DNA of 64,000 bases from Inquilinus sp. Marseille-Q2685 (GTDB lineage Bacteria; Pseudomonadota; Alphaproteobacteria; DSM-16000; Inquilinaceae): NCBI RefSeq assembly GCF_916619195.1, contig NZ_CAKAKL010000010.1, positions 111,619-175,618 of the forward strand. Direction: 5' to 3'. The notes under the pieces were generated by a model. It saw nothing but the letters and a program-made list of their open reading frames with translations, did no database searches and had not been told where the DNA came from. A program made the position numbers and the translations under genes. Within the stretch, counting starts at the first letter, position 1. Each line of letters begins with the position of its first letter. Of this stretch, positions 12,666-21,075 are shown one piece after another.

Positions 12666-13496
12666 TCAGAACGAGACCTGCTTGAAGGCGCGGGTCTGGG
12701 CGGTGAGGGCCTGTTCGGTGGGCAGCCGCTCCATCGAGCTGGCGCCGTAGAAGCCGTGGCAATGGCGGCAGCGCTGCAGGACGTAGGCGGCGTCCTCCGG
12801 CATCGCGATCGGCCCGCCATGGCACAGCACGATGATGTCGGGGCGCACGGCCAGCGCCGCCGCGGCCCAGTCGTCGATCAGGGCGACGCAATCGTCCAGC
12901 GTCTTCGCGGTCTCGGCGCCGATCGCGCCGCCGGTGGTCAGGCCCATATGCGGCACGATGATGTCGGCGCCGACCTCGGCCATCGCCACCGCCTCTTCGG
13001 CCGAGAACACATAGGGCGTGGTCAGCAGGTCGAGGGCATGGGCCCGGGCGATCATCTCGACCTCCAGCCCGTAGCCCATGCCGGTCTCCTCCAGGTTCTG
13101 GCGGAACACCCCGTCGATCAGGCCGACGGTGGGGAAGTTCTGCACCCCGGCGAAGCCCATGGCCTTGAGCTGGCCCAGGAAATGGTCGGTCAGCAGGAAC
13201 GGATCGGTGCCGTTGACCCCGGCCAGCACCGGCGTCTTCTGCACCACCGGCAGCACCTCGCGCGCCATCTCGACCACGATCTCGTTGGCGTTGCCATAGG
13301 CGAGCAGACCGGCGAGGGAGCCGCGGCCAGCCATGCGGTAGCGGCCGGAGTTGTAGATCACGATCAGGTCGATGCCGCCGGCCTCCTCGCATTTGGCGGA
13401 GAGGCCGGTGCCGGCGCCGCCGCCGACGATCGGCTCGCGGCGCTCGACCATGCGGCGGAACCTGGCCAGGAGGTCGGCGCGGGCGAAGCGGGTCAT
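12666..13496 (-). CDS. Phosphoenolpyruvate hydrolase-like TIM-barrel protein
   Basis: A 276-residue TIM-barrel protein with the signatures of the PEP hydrolase-like family (PF09370 type): [60 protein letters not shown] and [13 protein letters not shown]. The GxNxTDP and NFPTVG blocks line the predicted active site. Bacterial members are annotated as PEP- or signal-transduction-related and usually sit beside a Tm-1-like ATP-binding protein, as here (17-bp gap). The pair is transcribed leftwards, divergent from the FCD-type GntR regulator at 14806. The reaction in this context is not known. Confidence 0.88.
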   Translation of the reverse strand: MTRFARADLLARFRRMVERREPIVGGGAGTGLSAKCEEAGGIDLIVIYNSGRYRMAGRGSLAGLLAYGNANEIVVEMAREVLPVVQKTPVLAGVNGTDPFLLTDHFLGQLKAMGFAGVQNFPTVGLIDGVFRQNLEETGMGYGLEVEMIARAHALDLLTTPYVFSAEEAVAMAEVGADIIVPHMGLTTGGAIGAETAKTLDDCVALIDDWAAAALAVRPDIIVLCHGGPIAMPEDAAYVLQRCRHCHGFYGASSMERLPTEQALTAQTRAFKQVSF

Positions 13497-13513
13497 TCGG
13501 GCATCCTCGACGG

Positions 13514-14710
13514 TCAGTGGTGGGCGATGGTCCGGAACTCGCGCACCAGGGCGGCCGCGAACTCCGGGTCGTTGATGTGCAGCGGCAGCTCGATCAGCCG
13601 CCGGTCGGCGGTCTGCCGCAGGTCGCGGCGCAGCGCCTGGAACAGGGCGTCGTCCGCGGCGGGATCATGGAACGGTTGGCCCCGCGCGTCGATGGCCGAG
13701 ATGCCGCCGAGCGGCAGCAGGAAACGCACCGGCCCGGGGCAGAGGTTGAGGCGCGCGGCGATCCAGGTGCCGATCGCCGCATTCTCCTCCGGCGTCGTCC
13801 GCATCAGCGTCACCTGGGCGTTGTGGACATGCAGGCGCCGGCCGCGGAACTTTTCCGGCACCGTCTCCATCGCCCCGAAATTCACCATGTCGACGGCGCC
13901 GGTCGATCCGACATAGGGCAGGCCGGTGCGGGCGATCGCGCCGAACCGGTCCTCGCTGCAGGCGAAGACGCCGCCGACCAGGTGGTCCGCGACCTCGGTG
14001 GTGGTGGCGTCGATCACGCCGCGCAGGAAGCCGCCCTCGGCCAGCTTCTCCATCGACTGGCCGCCGGTGCCGGTGGCGTGGAACACCAGGCAGTCGTGAT
14101 CCTGCTCCAGCAGGCGACGCACCTCGGTGACGCAGGGCGTGGTGACGCCGAACATGGTCATGCCGATCGCCGGCCGGTCGCCGGCGCCGGCAGTGGCCCG
14201 CCATGTCGCCATGCCGGCGACGGCATGGGCTGCGTTGGCGATCACCCGCCGGCTGATGGCGTTCAGCCCGGCGATGTCGACCACCGAATGCATCATCGTC
14301 AGGTCCGTCGCCCCGACATAGGGCGCGACATTGCCGGAGGCGACGGTCGACACCATCAGCTTCGGCAGCCCGACCGGCAGGGCGCGCAAGGCCGCCGTGA
14401 CCAGCGCGGTGTTGCCGGTGCCGCCCAGCCCCAGCACGGCGTCGATATCGTCGCGCGTCGCCAGGTAGCGGGTCAGCGCCGCCGCCATCGCCGTCACCGC
14501 CACGCCGCGGTCGCCGGCGCCCAGCACCGCGGCGGCGCCGTCCGGGTGGTGGCCGGCGACCTCGGCCGCGGTCACGTCGGCCTCCTCGCCGCCGCCACGG
14601 GTGCCGACATCGACCAGCTGCGCCGCGACGCCGGCCGCGCGGATGCAGTCGCGGGCATAGGCCAGCTCCGTCCCCTTCGTGTCGCAGGTTCCGATCACCA
14701 GGACCGCCAT
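13514..14710 (-). CDS. Tm-1-like ATP-binding domain protein (UPF0261)
   Basis: 398 residues from an ATG at 14710 with GGGAGGGAGA just upstream; a longer in-frame extension to 14761 runs into the AT-rich promoter region and is not supported. The start [19 protein letters not shown] is the nucleotide-binding signature of Tm-1-like/UPF0261 proteins. Further blocks are [36 protein letters not shown] and [16 protein letters not shown]. In plants this domain belongs to the virus-resistance protein Tm-1; the bacterial role is unresolved. It is co-transcribed with the PEP hydrolase-like gene downstream, a pairing seen widely, so the two probably act together. Confidence 0.9.
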   Translation of the reverse strand: MAVLVIGTCDTKGTELAYARDCIRAAGVAAQLVDVGTRGGGEEADVTAAEVAGHHPDGAAAVLGAGDRGVAVTAMAAALTRYLATRDDIDAVLGLGGTGNTALVTAALRALPVGLPKLMVSTVASGNVAPYVGATDLTMMHSVVDIAGLNAISRRVIANAAHAVAGMATWRATAGAGDRPAIGMTMFGVTTPCVTEVRRLLEQDHDCLVFHATGTGGQSMEKLAEGGFLRGVIDATTTEVADHLVGGVFACSEDRFGAIARTGLPYVGSTGAVDMVNFGAMETVPEKFRGRRLHVHNAQVTLMRTTPEENAAIGTWIAARLNLCPGPVRFLLPLGGISAIDARGQPFHDPAADDALFQALRRDLRQTADRRLIELPLHINDPEFAAALVREFRTIAHH

Positions 14711-14757
14711 GTCTCTCCCTCCCCGTCGCCCGGTCGCCACGCCGGCTTCGCCAAAAA

Positions 14758-14785
14758 GCATATTGCATATTGTGTATTCTTAACA
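14758..14785. promoter_or_regulatory. AT-rich candidate GntR operator between divergent genes
   Basis: The short 95-bp gap between the Tm-1-like gene and the FCD-GntR gene contains an AT-rich run with GCATATTGCATATTGTG followed by TATTCTTAAC. The repeated CATATTG elements resemble half-sites of FCD-type GntR operators. Autoregulation by the adjacent regulator is the simplest reading. Confidence 0.4.
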
Positions 14786-14805
14786 AGCGGGATAGGGTGG
14801 CCTCC

Positions 14806-15471
14806 ATGAGCGCTGAAAAACACCTCACCCTCCGCGAGCGGATCCGCGACGAGCTGGTCCGGATGATCGTCAGCGGCGAGCTGCCGGCCGGGGCCTCGAT
14901 CGACGAGAAGAAGCTGGTCGAGCGGCTGTCGACCAGCCGCACCCCGTTCCGCGAGGCGATCGGCACGCTGGAGCGGGAGGGGCTGATCGAGATCCGGCCC
15001 TATCGCGGCTTCTTCGTGCGCCAGCTGTCGCGCAAGGATGTCGAGGACCTGTACGACCTGCGCGAGACGCTGGAGGCGATGGCCGCCAGGCGGGCGGTGG
15101 AGCGCGCCACCGACGGCGACATCGACCGGCTGTCCGCGGTGCTCGACCGCGCCGTGCAGGCGCTGCGGGCGGACGACATGGCCGCCTATGCCGCGGAGGA
15201 TCGGCGCTTCCACGAATTCATCGCCGAGCTGTCGGACAACCACGCCCTGGTCGACACGCTGTCGCGCCTGGCGCTGCAGATCCAGATGTGCCGGGTGATC
15301 GCCAATCGCAGCCGGGATTTCGCGGAACGCGCGGCGGATGAGCGCGACCGCATCCTGGGCGCCTTCCGCCAGCGCGACGCCGGACTGGCCGCCCGGCTGA
15401 TGGCCGAGCACATCGCCGATGTCCGCCAATCCGTCATGGCGCAGCTGATGGCCGACGCCGCGGAAGGCTGA
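14806..15471 (+). CDS. GntR-family regulator, FCD subfamily
   Basis: 221 residues from an ATG preceded by AGGGTGG. The N-terminal winged helix (~10-75) has LRERIRDELVRMIVSGELP and the recognition region LSTSRTPFREAIGTLEREGL. The C-terminal FCD domain (~85-215) contains DLYDLRETLEAMAARRA, FHEFIAELSDNHAL and AEHIADVRQSV; conserved His and Asp residues in these positions bind a metal and the effector in known members. Effectors are usually carboxylates or sugar acids. It lies between a divergent PEP-hydrolase-like/Tm-1-like pair and the sugar importer operon 60 bp downstream and probably controls both. Confidence 0.9.
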   Translation: MSAEKHLTLRERIRDELVRMIVSGELPAGASIDEKKLVERLSTSRTPFREAIGTLEREGLIEIRPYRGFFVRQLSRKDVEDLYDLRETLEAMAARRAVERATDGDIDRLSAVLDRAVQALRADDMAAYAAEDRRFHEFIAELSDNHALVDTLSRLALQIQMCRVIANRSRDFAERAADERDRILGAFRQRDAGLAARLMAEHIADVRQSVMAQLMADAAEG

Positions 15472-15531
15472 TCGCGCATCGGGCCGGCCCGGCAAGAGGC
15501 CCAGCGCCCGATCAACAGGGAGGATCTGGGA

Positions 15532-17688
15532 ATGTTGAGACGTCTTGGCCTGGGGCTCGCCCTGGCCGCCGCCGGCTTCGCCGCGGGCCTCGCGCCGGCG
15601 AAGGCCGAAATCCTGAAGATCTGGGGGCCGGAGCAGATCACCGATCCGGTGATCGCCGATCTCTGGAACGGCCTGAAGGCCGATTTCGAGAAGGCCAATC
15701 CCGGCACGACGGTGGAGTTCATGGTGCCGACCGGCACCATCTCGAACGGCGCCGTGCAGGCGGCGATCCAGTCCGATGCCGGCCCGGACCTGGTGCTGAC
15801 CAATTCCGGCGTCGGCCGGGTCGGCATCGTCGCCAAGGCCGGGCTGGTGGTGCCGCTGACCCGCTATTACGACGAGCGCGGCTGGAAGGCGCAGCTGTAT
15901 CCCTGGCTCTACGACACGCTGAAGGGGCAGTTCGGCGGCGAGATCTACGAGATCCCGGACGGGCTCGACGTCATCGGCGTGTTCTACCACAAGGACATGT
16001 TCGCCGAGCATGGCTGGACCATGCCGGACAGCTATGAGGGCTTCCTCAAGCTGCTCGGCGAGATCAAGCAGGCGGGCATCCAGCCGCTGACCGTCGGCCC
16101 GCGCAACAACGCCAATGGCGGCCACCTGTTCGGCAACCTGCTGCAGGGGACCGCCGGCCGTCAGGGGGTCGGCGAGGTGCTGTCGGGCCAGCGGCCCTGG
16201 GCCGACCCGGCCATGGTCAAGGGCGCGCAGCGCCTGGTCGACCTGGTTGCCGCCGACTATGTCCAGCCGCAGATGGTCGGGCTCGACCTCGACGCCGCCG
16301 CCCGGCTCTGGTTCACCAAGCGCGCGGCGATGATGGTGGCCGGGCCCTGGTTCACCAACAACGCCCGCAAGGCTGGCTTCGACATGGCCAATGCCGGCTA
16401 CGCGACGATGCCGTCGGATATCGCCGGCGACTCCCTCGCCACCGGCGGCGTGGGCTGGAGCTGGATGCTGCCGAAGACCTCGCGCCACCCGGACCTCGCC
16501 CTGAAATGGCTCGACTACATCCTGTCGGATGCGGTGATGACCCGGCGGGCCTCGCATGCCAGCAGCTGGATGGTCTATCCGCGGGCGCTGTCGGGCCTGA
16601 CGCCGAGCCAGCCGGTGCTGGCCAGCGTCTTCGCCGCGGCCGACAAGGGCGTCGGCTACAACCCCAGCGTCTACATGCCCGGCAACGTCCTCGAGACCTA
16701 TCTGCAGGTCATCCAGGGCCTGATCGGCGGCCAGATCGACGCCGCGGCAGGCATGGCCCAGATCGACGGCCAGATGCAGCAGGAACGGGATGGCGGCCCG
16801 CAGCCCTTCCCCGCCCGGCCGGGCGGGGAAGGGCTGCGGGCCGCCATCCCGTTCCTGCTGCCGGCGGTCGGCCTCTACGCCCTGTTCACCCTGCTGCCGA
16901 TTGCCGACACCCTGCGCCTCAGCGTCACCGCGGCGGATACCGGCGCCGGGGCGGCCGCGGGTAGCGGCTTGCAGAACTACGCCCGGCTCGCGGGCGACCC
17001 GATCTTCTGGCAGGCGCTGCGCCAGACCGTGGTCTGGCTGGTGCTGCACCTGGTCTTCGCCGGCGGCCTGGGCTTTGCCCTGGCCCTCGCGATCTCCGGG
17101 CTCAAGGCCGGGCGGATCTTCTACCGCTGCGCCTTCTTCCTGCCGCATGTGGTGTCGCTGGCCGTGGTCGGCGTGATCTGGAGCAAGATCTACGACCCCT
17201 ATTTCGGCCTGATCAACGGCGCCCTCCACACCCTCGGCCTCGACAGCCTGGCCCGCGGCTGGCTGTCGGAGCCGTTCCTGGTGCTGTTCTCGATCAACCT
17301 CGCCAGCAGCTGGCAGGGCTTCGGCCTGTACATGCTGCTGTTCATCGCCGGGCTGCAGGGCATCGACCGCACCCTCTACGACGCGGCGGAGGTCGACGGC
17401 GCCACCGCCTTCCAGAAGCTGCGCCACGTCACCATCCCGGGGCTGCGCGAGGTCATGACCTTCGTCGCCTCGCTGGCGCTGATCAACGGGCTGAAGGGCT
17501 TCGCCACGATCTGGGTGATGACCCAGGGCGGGCCGTTCTACCGCAGCGAGCTCTTGACCACCTACATCTACAAGCTGGCCTTCCAGCTGCAGGATCACGG
17601 CCGGGCCGCGGCGCTGTGCGTCGTGCTCAGCCTGATGGCGATCGCCATCACCGTCGGCTTCAACCGCTGGCGGGAGCGGATGCGATGA
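15532..17688 (+). CDS. Sugar ABC transporter: solute-binding protein fused to permease
   Basis: One open frame of 718 residues. Residues 1-~410 are a family 1 carbohydrate-binding protein: signal peptide MLRRLGLGLALAAAGFAAGL ending PAKA, then ILKIWGPEQITDPVIADLW and PDLVLTNSGVGRVG, with the C-terminal lobe GGVGWSWMLPKTSRHPDLAL. Residues ~440-718 are a MalF/UgpA-like permease with six helices and EAA loop YDAAEVDGATAFQKLRHVTIP. The joint (residues 415-444) lies exactly on an 86-bp perfect palindrome. With six permease helices and a periplasmic N-terminal domain the topology does not work without an extra crossing, so two separate genes altered by a rearrangement or an assembly fold-back are as likely as a real fusion. 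No ATPase gene is in this operon. Confidence 0.75.
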   Translation: MLRRLGLGLALAAAGFAAGLAPAKAEILKIWGPEQITDPVIADLWNGLKADFEKANPGTTVEFMVPTGTISNGAVQAAIQSDAGPDLVLTNSGVGRVGIVAKAGLVVPLTRYYDERGWKAQLYPWLYDTLKGQFGGEIYEIPDGLDVIGVFYHKDMFAEHGWTMPDSYEGFLKLLGEIKQAGIQPLTVGPRNNANGGHLFGNLLQGTAGRQGVGEVLSGQRPWADPAMVKGAQRLVDLVAADYVQPQMVGLDLDAAARLWFTKRAAMMVAGPWFTNNARKAGFDMANAGYATMPSDIAGDSLATGGVGWSWMLPKTSRHPDLALKWLDYILSDAVMTRRASHASSWMVYPRALSGLTPSQPVLASVFAAADKGVGYNPSVYMPGNVLETYLQVIQGLIGGQIDAAAGMAQIDGQMQQERDGGPQPFPARPGGEGLRAAIPFLLPAVGLYALFTLLPIADTLRLSVTAADTGAGAAAGSGLQNYARLAGDPIFWQALRQTVVWLVLHLVFAGGLGFALALAISGLKAGRIFYRCAFFLPHVVSLAVVGVIWSKIYDPYFGLINGALHTLGLDSLARGWLSEPFLVLFSINLASSWQGFGLYMLLFIAGLQGIDRTLYDAAEVDGATAFQKLRHVTIPGLREVMTFVASLALINGLKGFATIWVMTQGGPFYRSELLTTYIYKLAFQLQDHGRAAALCVVLSLMAIAITVGFNRWRERMR
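16776..16861. repeat. 86-bp perfect palindrome at the SBP-permease junction
   Basis: Two perfect 43-base arms (16776-16818 and 16819-16861) with no spacer, centred on CCCGG|CCGGG; the left arm begins GCAGCAGGAACGGGATGGCG. Both arms are coding in the fused frame, the left one in binding-protein and the right one in permease context. Zero-spacer palindromes this long are unstable in living cells and also arise from fold-back errors. Confidence 0.95.
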
Positions 17689-18515
17689 GCCGCCGCTCCC
17701 GCTCCGACCGCTGGCGGGCGCTGGGCCTGCTGCCGCCGCTCGCCTTCCTCCTCGGGCCGTTCCTGTGGCTGCTCGCCTCCAGCCTGAAGACCGAGGCCGA
17801 GATCGCCACCGCCGACCCGTTCTCGGCGCCCGACCGGCTGATGTGGGCCAATTATGTCGACGCCTGGCGCATCGGGTCGTTCGGCGAGCTGATCCTGAAC
17901 AGCCTGGCCAACGTCGCGGCGGTCGTGGTGCTGATGATCCTGGTCTGCGCCCCGGCCGGCTACGCCTTCGCCAAGATGCGGTTCCGCGGCAGCGGGGCGC
18001 TGTTCTATCTGCTGATCCTCGGCCTGACCGTGCCGATCCAGGCGATCGTCATCCCGCTGTACCAGCTGCTCTCCGGCCTCGGGCTGCTCGACAGCCTGGC
18101 CGGGATCACCCTGGCCCAGGTCGGCAACGGCATCCCCTTCGGCGTGTTCCTGATGCGCAACTTCTTCCGCAACGTCCCGCATGAGCTGCTGGAGGCGGCG
18201 CGGGTCGACGGCTGCGGCCATGGCCGCATCCTGCTGCGGATCTTCCTGCCGATCTCGGCCCCCGCGGTGCTGGCCCTGGTGGTGATCAGCGCGCTCGGCA
18301 CCTGGAACGACTTCTTCCTGCCGCTGGTGGTGCTGATCTCGCCCGAGGTGCAGACCCTGCCGCTCGGCCTGGTGCGCTTCGCCGGAACCTATTCGACCGA
18401 TCACCGCCTGGTCTTCGCCGGCACGGTGATCTCCTTCCTGCCGATCGTTCTCCTCTACATCGCCACCCAGCGCCGCTTCACCGAAGGCCTGACCCAGGGT
18501 GCCCTCAAGGGATGA
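17685..18515 (+). CDS. MalG-like sugar ABC transporter permease
   Basis: 276 residues, starting in a 4-bp ATGA overlap with the preceding permease. Six helices are visible, beginning ALGLLPPLAFLLGPFLWLLA, followed by the periplasmic block SLKTEAEIATADPF typical of the MalG/UgpE family. The EAA loop is ELLEAARVDGCGHGRILLRI and the C-terminus ends QRRFTEGLTQGALKG, the usual end of these permeases. It forms the channel with the permease half of the preceding frame. The ATPase must be shared from elsewhere in the genome, as is common for this importer class. Confidence 0.93.
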   Translation: MSRRSRSDRWRALGLLPPLAFLLGPFLWLLASSLKTEAEIATADPFSAPDRLMWANYVDAWRIGSFGELILNSLANVAAVVVLMILVCAPAGYAFAKMRFRGSGALFYLLILGLTVPIQAIVIPLYQLLSGLGLLDSLAGITLAQVGNGIPFGVFLMRNFFRNVPHELLEAARVDGCGHGRILLRIFLPISAPAVLALVVISALGTWNDFFLPLVVLISPEVQTLPLGLVRFAGTYSTDHRLVFAGTVISFLPIVLLYIATQRRFTEGLTQGALKG

Positions 18516-18519
18516 CCGC

Positions 18520-19596
18520 ATGACCAGCATCACCTACAACTTCGAGTATGAGCGGCGGCTGAAGGCCTGCTTCATCGGCGCCGGCGGCCATTCCTACCGC
18601 AACATCTACCCCTCGCTGCGCTACGCCCCCGTCGATCTCGCCGCCGTGTGCGACGTCGATGGCGCCCGGGCCGCAGACTACGCCCGGCTGTTCGGCGCCG
18701 GCCGCAGCTACACCGACCACCGCGAGATGCTGGCGGCCGAGAAGCCCGACGTGGTGTTCATCGTCACCGCCTACCATCCGGACGGCCGGGTGCAGGCGAC
18801 CGGCCTGGCCCAGGACGTGCTGGCCGCCGGCGCCCATGTCTGGATGGAGAAGCCGACGGCCGCCAGCCTGGCCGAGGTGCGCGATCTGGAGGCGGCGAGC
18901 GGGCGGCACGGCCGCTTCGTCATGACCGGGCTGAAGAAGGTGTTCTTCCCGACCATCGAGAAGCTGAAATCGATCATCGACAGCCCGGAATTCGGCCGTG
19001 TCTCGTCGATCGCCTTGCGCTATCCGCAGGCGCTGCCGCCGCCGGAGCGCCGGGGCGACCTGGTGGCGATGCAGAGCTTCCTCGACCACATCTACCACCC
19101 GGCCGCGATCCTGCTGCACCTGATGGGACCGGTCGACCGGATGAGCTACGAGTGGGAGCCGGCGAACGGCGCCGCCGTGGCGTCGCTGCGATTCAAGAGC
19201 GGCGCCATCGGCAGCCTGCATTTCGCCGCCGGCCAGTCCGGCACCAGCCCGCTGGAGCGGGTCGAGGTGATCGGCGACCGCGCCAATGCGGTGGTCGAGA
19301 ACGGCGTCCGGCTGACCTATTACCGGCGGGCGGCGCTGCCCGCCTATGGCCGGGCCGCGTCCTTCATCCAGGGCGACGACGAGGCCCCGATCGTGTGGGA
19401 GCCGGAATGCTCCCTGGGCCAGCTCTACAACAACAACCTGTTCTATCTCGGCTATGTGCCGGAGATCCTGCATTTCTGCGACAGCGTCCTGGCCGGCACG
19501 CCGCCGGCCAAGGGCACGCTGCAGGACGCCGCCCGGATCATGGCCCTGTTCGAAGCCTTCCAGCGCACGCCGGCGGGCGTGACCGTCAGTCTCTGA
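18520..19596 (+). CDS. Gfo/Idh/MocA-family oxidoreductase
   Basis: 358 residues, 4 bp after the permease. The Rossmann part has ACFIGAGGHSYRNIYPSLRY (a GxGxH variant of the dinucleotide loop), AAVCDVDGARA, and HVWMEKPTAAS with the EKP motif that contacts cofactor and substrate. The C-terminal alpha/beta domain contains SFLDHIYHPAAILLHLMG with the catalytic-region His residues, and GAIGSLHFAAGQSG. Members oxidise or reduce sugar or inositol hydroxyls with NAD(P). Its place behind the sugar importer suggests it acts on the imported sugar or sugar acid; the exact substrate is not evident. Confidence 0.92.
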   Translation: MTSITYNFEYERRLKACFIGAGGHSYRNIYPSLRYAPVDLAAVCDVDGARAADYARLFGAGRSYTDHREMLAAEKPDVVFIVTAYHPDGRVQATGLAQDVLAAGAHVWMEKPTAASLAEVRDLEAASGRHGRFVMTGLKKVFFPTIEKLKSIIDSPEFGRVSSIALRYPQALPPPERRGDLVAMQSFLDHIYHPAAILLHLMGPVDRMSYEWEPANGAAVASLRFKSGAIGSLHFAAGQSGTSPLERVEVIGDRANAVVENGVRLTYYRRAALPAYGRAASFIQGDDEAPIVWEPECSLGQLYNNNLFYLGYVPEILHFCDSVLAGTPPAKGTLQDAARIMALFEAFQRTPAGVTVSL

Positions 19597-19619
19597 CCTC
19601 TTCTCGGAGTTCGACTTCC

Positions 19620-20000
19620 ATGACCACCCATCCCTGCGTGGCCGATGCCGCCCGCCGCGAGACCGCCATCCTCGACTGGGGCCGGCTCGACTGGCTGGTG
19701 ACCGGGGCCGCCATGCCCGGCGCCGAGCTGACCTTCGGCCTGGTGACGATCAAGCCCGGCGAGCGCAACCCGCTGCACTCCCACCCCAATTGCGAGGAGG
19801 TGCTGTACGTCGTCTCCGGCCGCTGCGAGCACCGGCTGGGCGACGAGATCCTGGCGCTGGAGCCCGGCTCGGCCATCCGCATCCCGCGCGGCGTGCCGCA
19901 CTGGGCGCGCTGCGTCGGCGACGAGCCGCTGCAGGCGGTCATCGCCTTCTCCTCCGGCGACCGGCGCGCCGACCTGCACGAGGAGCAGGGCGTGGCCTGA
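19620..20000 (+). CDS. Single-domain cupin protein
   Basis: A 126-residue single beta-barrel cupin. Motif 1 is NPLHSHPNCEEVLYVVSGRCE, with the two His and the Glu that bind a metal, and motif 2 is GSAIRIPRGVPHWARC with the third His. It sits 23 bp after the Gfo/Idh/MocA gene as the last gene of the importer operon, and its stop is 20 bp from the convergent GntR gene. Such proteins are often sugar isomerases, lyases or sensors; the function here is undetermined. A role in the same carbohydrate route is inferred from position. Confidence 0.88.
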   Translation: MTTHPCVADAARRETAILDWGRLDWLVTGAAMPGAELTFGLVTIKPGERNPLHSHPNCEEVLYVVSGRCEHRLGDEILALEPGSAIRIPRGVPHWARCVGDEPLQAVIAFSSGDRRADLHEEQGVA

Positions 20001-20020
20001 CGGCCAATGGACCTGCCGCA

Positions 20021-20791
20021 TCACAGGGCCAGGTCCAGCACGCGGCCCTCGAAGATCCGGTCGCGCGATCCCTCCAGGTGTCGGCGCATGGCGGTCCGGG
20101 CCAGCTCGGCGTCCCGGCTGCGGATCGCCTCGAAGATCGTCCGGTGCTCCTCCAGCACGCCGGCGAGGCCCGATCGCGGCCCCATCAGCGACACGCCGTG
20201 GAACTTCATGCCGACGGCGATGTGCTCGCGCAGCGCCTGCAGGGACGACACGTAGTAGTGGTTGTTCGCCGCCTTCGCGACGGCGAGGTGGAAGGCGAAA
20301 TCGGCGTCCTCACGGTGCCGGTGCGCCCGCGTCGCGTCGCGCATCAGGTCGAGGGCCGCGGCGATCGCCGCCAGCGCCGGCTCGTTCCAGCGCAGGGCGG
20401 CGTAGTGGGCGTGATCGGGCTCGATCGTCAGGCGGAACTCGTAGCAACGCTGGATGTCGGCGATCGTCTCGACCGGTGAATAGCCCAGCGCAAGCCGATC
20501 CGCCTGCACCGCCTGCGGCTTGACGAAGCTGCCGGCCCCGCGTCGCGAATAGATCAGCCCGTCCTCGCGCAGCCGGCCCAGCGCCTCGCGCACGATCGGG
20601 CGCGACACCTGGAACTGCGCCGCCAGCTCATGCTCCCCCGGCAGCTTCTGGTCGGGCTGGAACTGGCCGCCGCCGATCTGGGTCAGCAGATGCTGGTAGA
20701 CCTTCTGGACCAGGGGTGTCTGGCGCCCGCGCCCCGCCGCGTCGGCCGCGGCCAGGACGGAGTTGTCTTCAAGGGCGCCCTGTTCGGCCAT
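20021..20791 (-). CDS. GntR-family regulator, FadR/FCD type
   Basis: 256 residues from the ATG at 20791; a 16-residue upstream extension is possible but low-complexity. The winged helix (~28-95) has VYQHLLTQIGGGQFQPDQKL, PGEHELAAQFQVSRPIVREA and SRRGAGSFV. The FCD effector domain (~110-245) includes CYEFRLTIEPDHAHYAALRW, DADFAFHLAVAKAANNHYYV and the metal-site region EEHRTIFEAIRSRDAE. It is divergent from the acid-sugar kinase operon at 21076 and shares a 280-bp control region with it, so it is the likely regulator of that operon; the effector is probably a sugar acid. Confidence 0.9.
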   Translation of the reverse strand: MAEQGALEDNSVLAAADAAGRGRQTPLVQKVYQHLLTQIGGGQFQPDQKLPGEHELAAQFQVSRPIVREALGRLREDGLIYSRRGAGSFVKPQAVQADRLALGYSPVETIADIQRCYEFRLTIEPDHAHYAALRWNEPALAAIAAALDLMRDATRAHRHREDADFAFHLAVAKAANNHYYVSSLQALREHIAVGMKFHGVSLMGPRSGLAGVLEEHRTIFEAIRSRDAELARTAMRRHLEGSRDRIFEGRVLDLAL

Positions 20792-20912
20792 GACATCGTC
20801 TCGCAGGTGATGGCCCGGGTCTCGGCGGGCGCGGATCATCCTATTATCTGCGGTTTCCGGCCGCCCAGATCAACCGTTCTCCCCTGTCCGACGGACGTCG
20901 GCGCAGCGGAAT

Positions 20913-20988
20913 GTTGTTAACCTGTGATCGCGGTCCCGCGTTCGGCCGGCCCGTTTCCTTCGATTTGTTTTTACAACATGTTGACAAC
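20913..20988. promoter_or_regulatory. Operator candidates in the GntR/kinase divergent promoter
   Basis: The intergenic region 20792-21075 contains GTTGTTAAC at 20913-20921 and ACAACATGTTGACAAC at 20973-20988; the latter includes the perfect palindrome CAACATGTTG. The pattern ACAAC followed by TTGACAAC also occurs at 11406-11418 in front of the sialidase-like gene. Placement beside the GntR gene supports these as its binding sites. No clear -35/-10 boxes could be assigned. Confidence 0.45.
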
Positions 20989-21075
20989 AAGATGGGCCGG
21001 CGGTTCAATGCGACATCCGAATGCGACGGGCATCGCCCGGGCGAGAGACTTCACGCGAAAGGCCGGGGGAGGGCG

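Noticed and set aside
14695..17598. A 967-residue open frame on the minus strand opposite the GntR and sugar importer genes
   Set aside because: Produced by high third-position GC; composition is Gln/Arg/His/Gly-rich and the opposite strand encodes clear families.
20911..21075. Upstream extension of the acid-sugar kinase frame to 20911
   Set aside because: It would cover the operator-like palindromes and lacks a ribosome site, whereas ATG 21076 has GGGGGAGGG just ahead.
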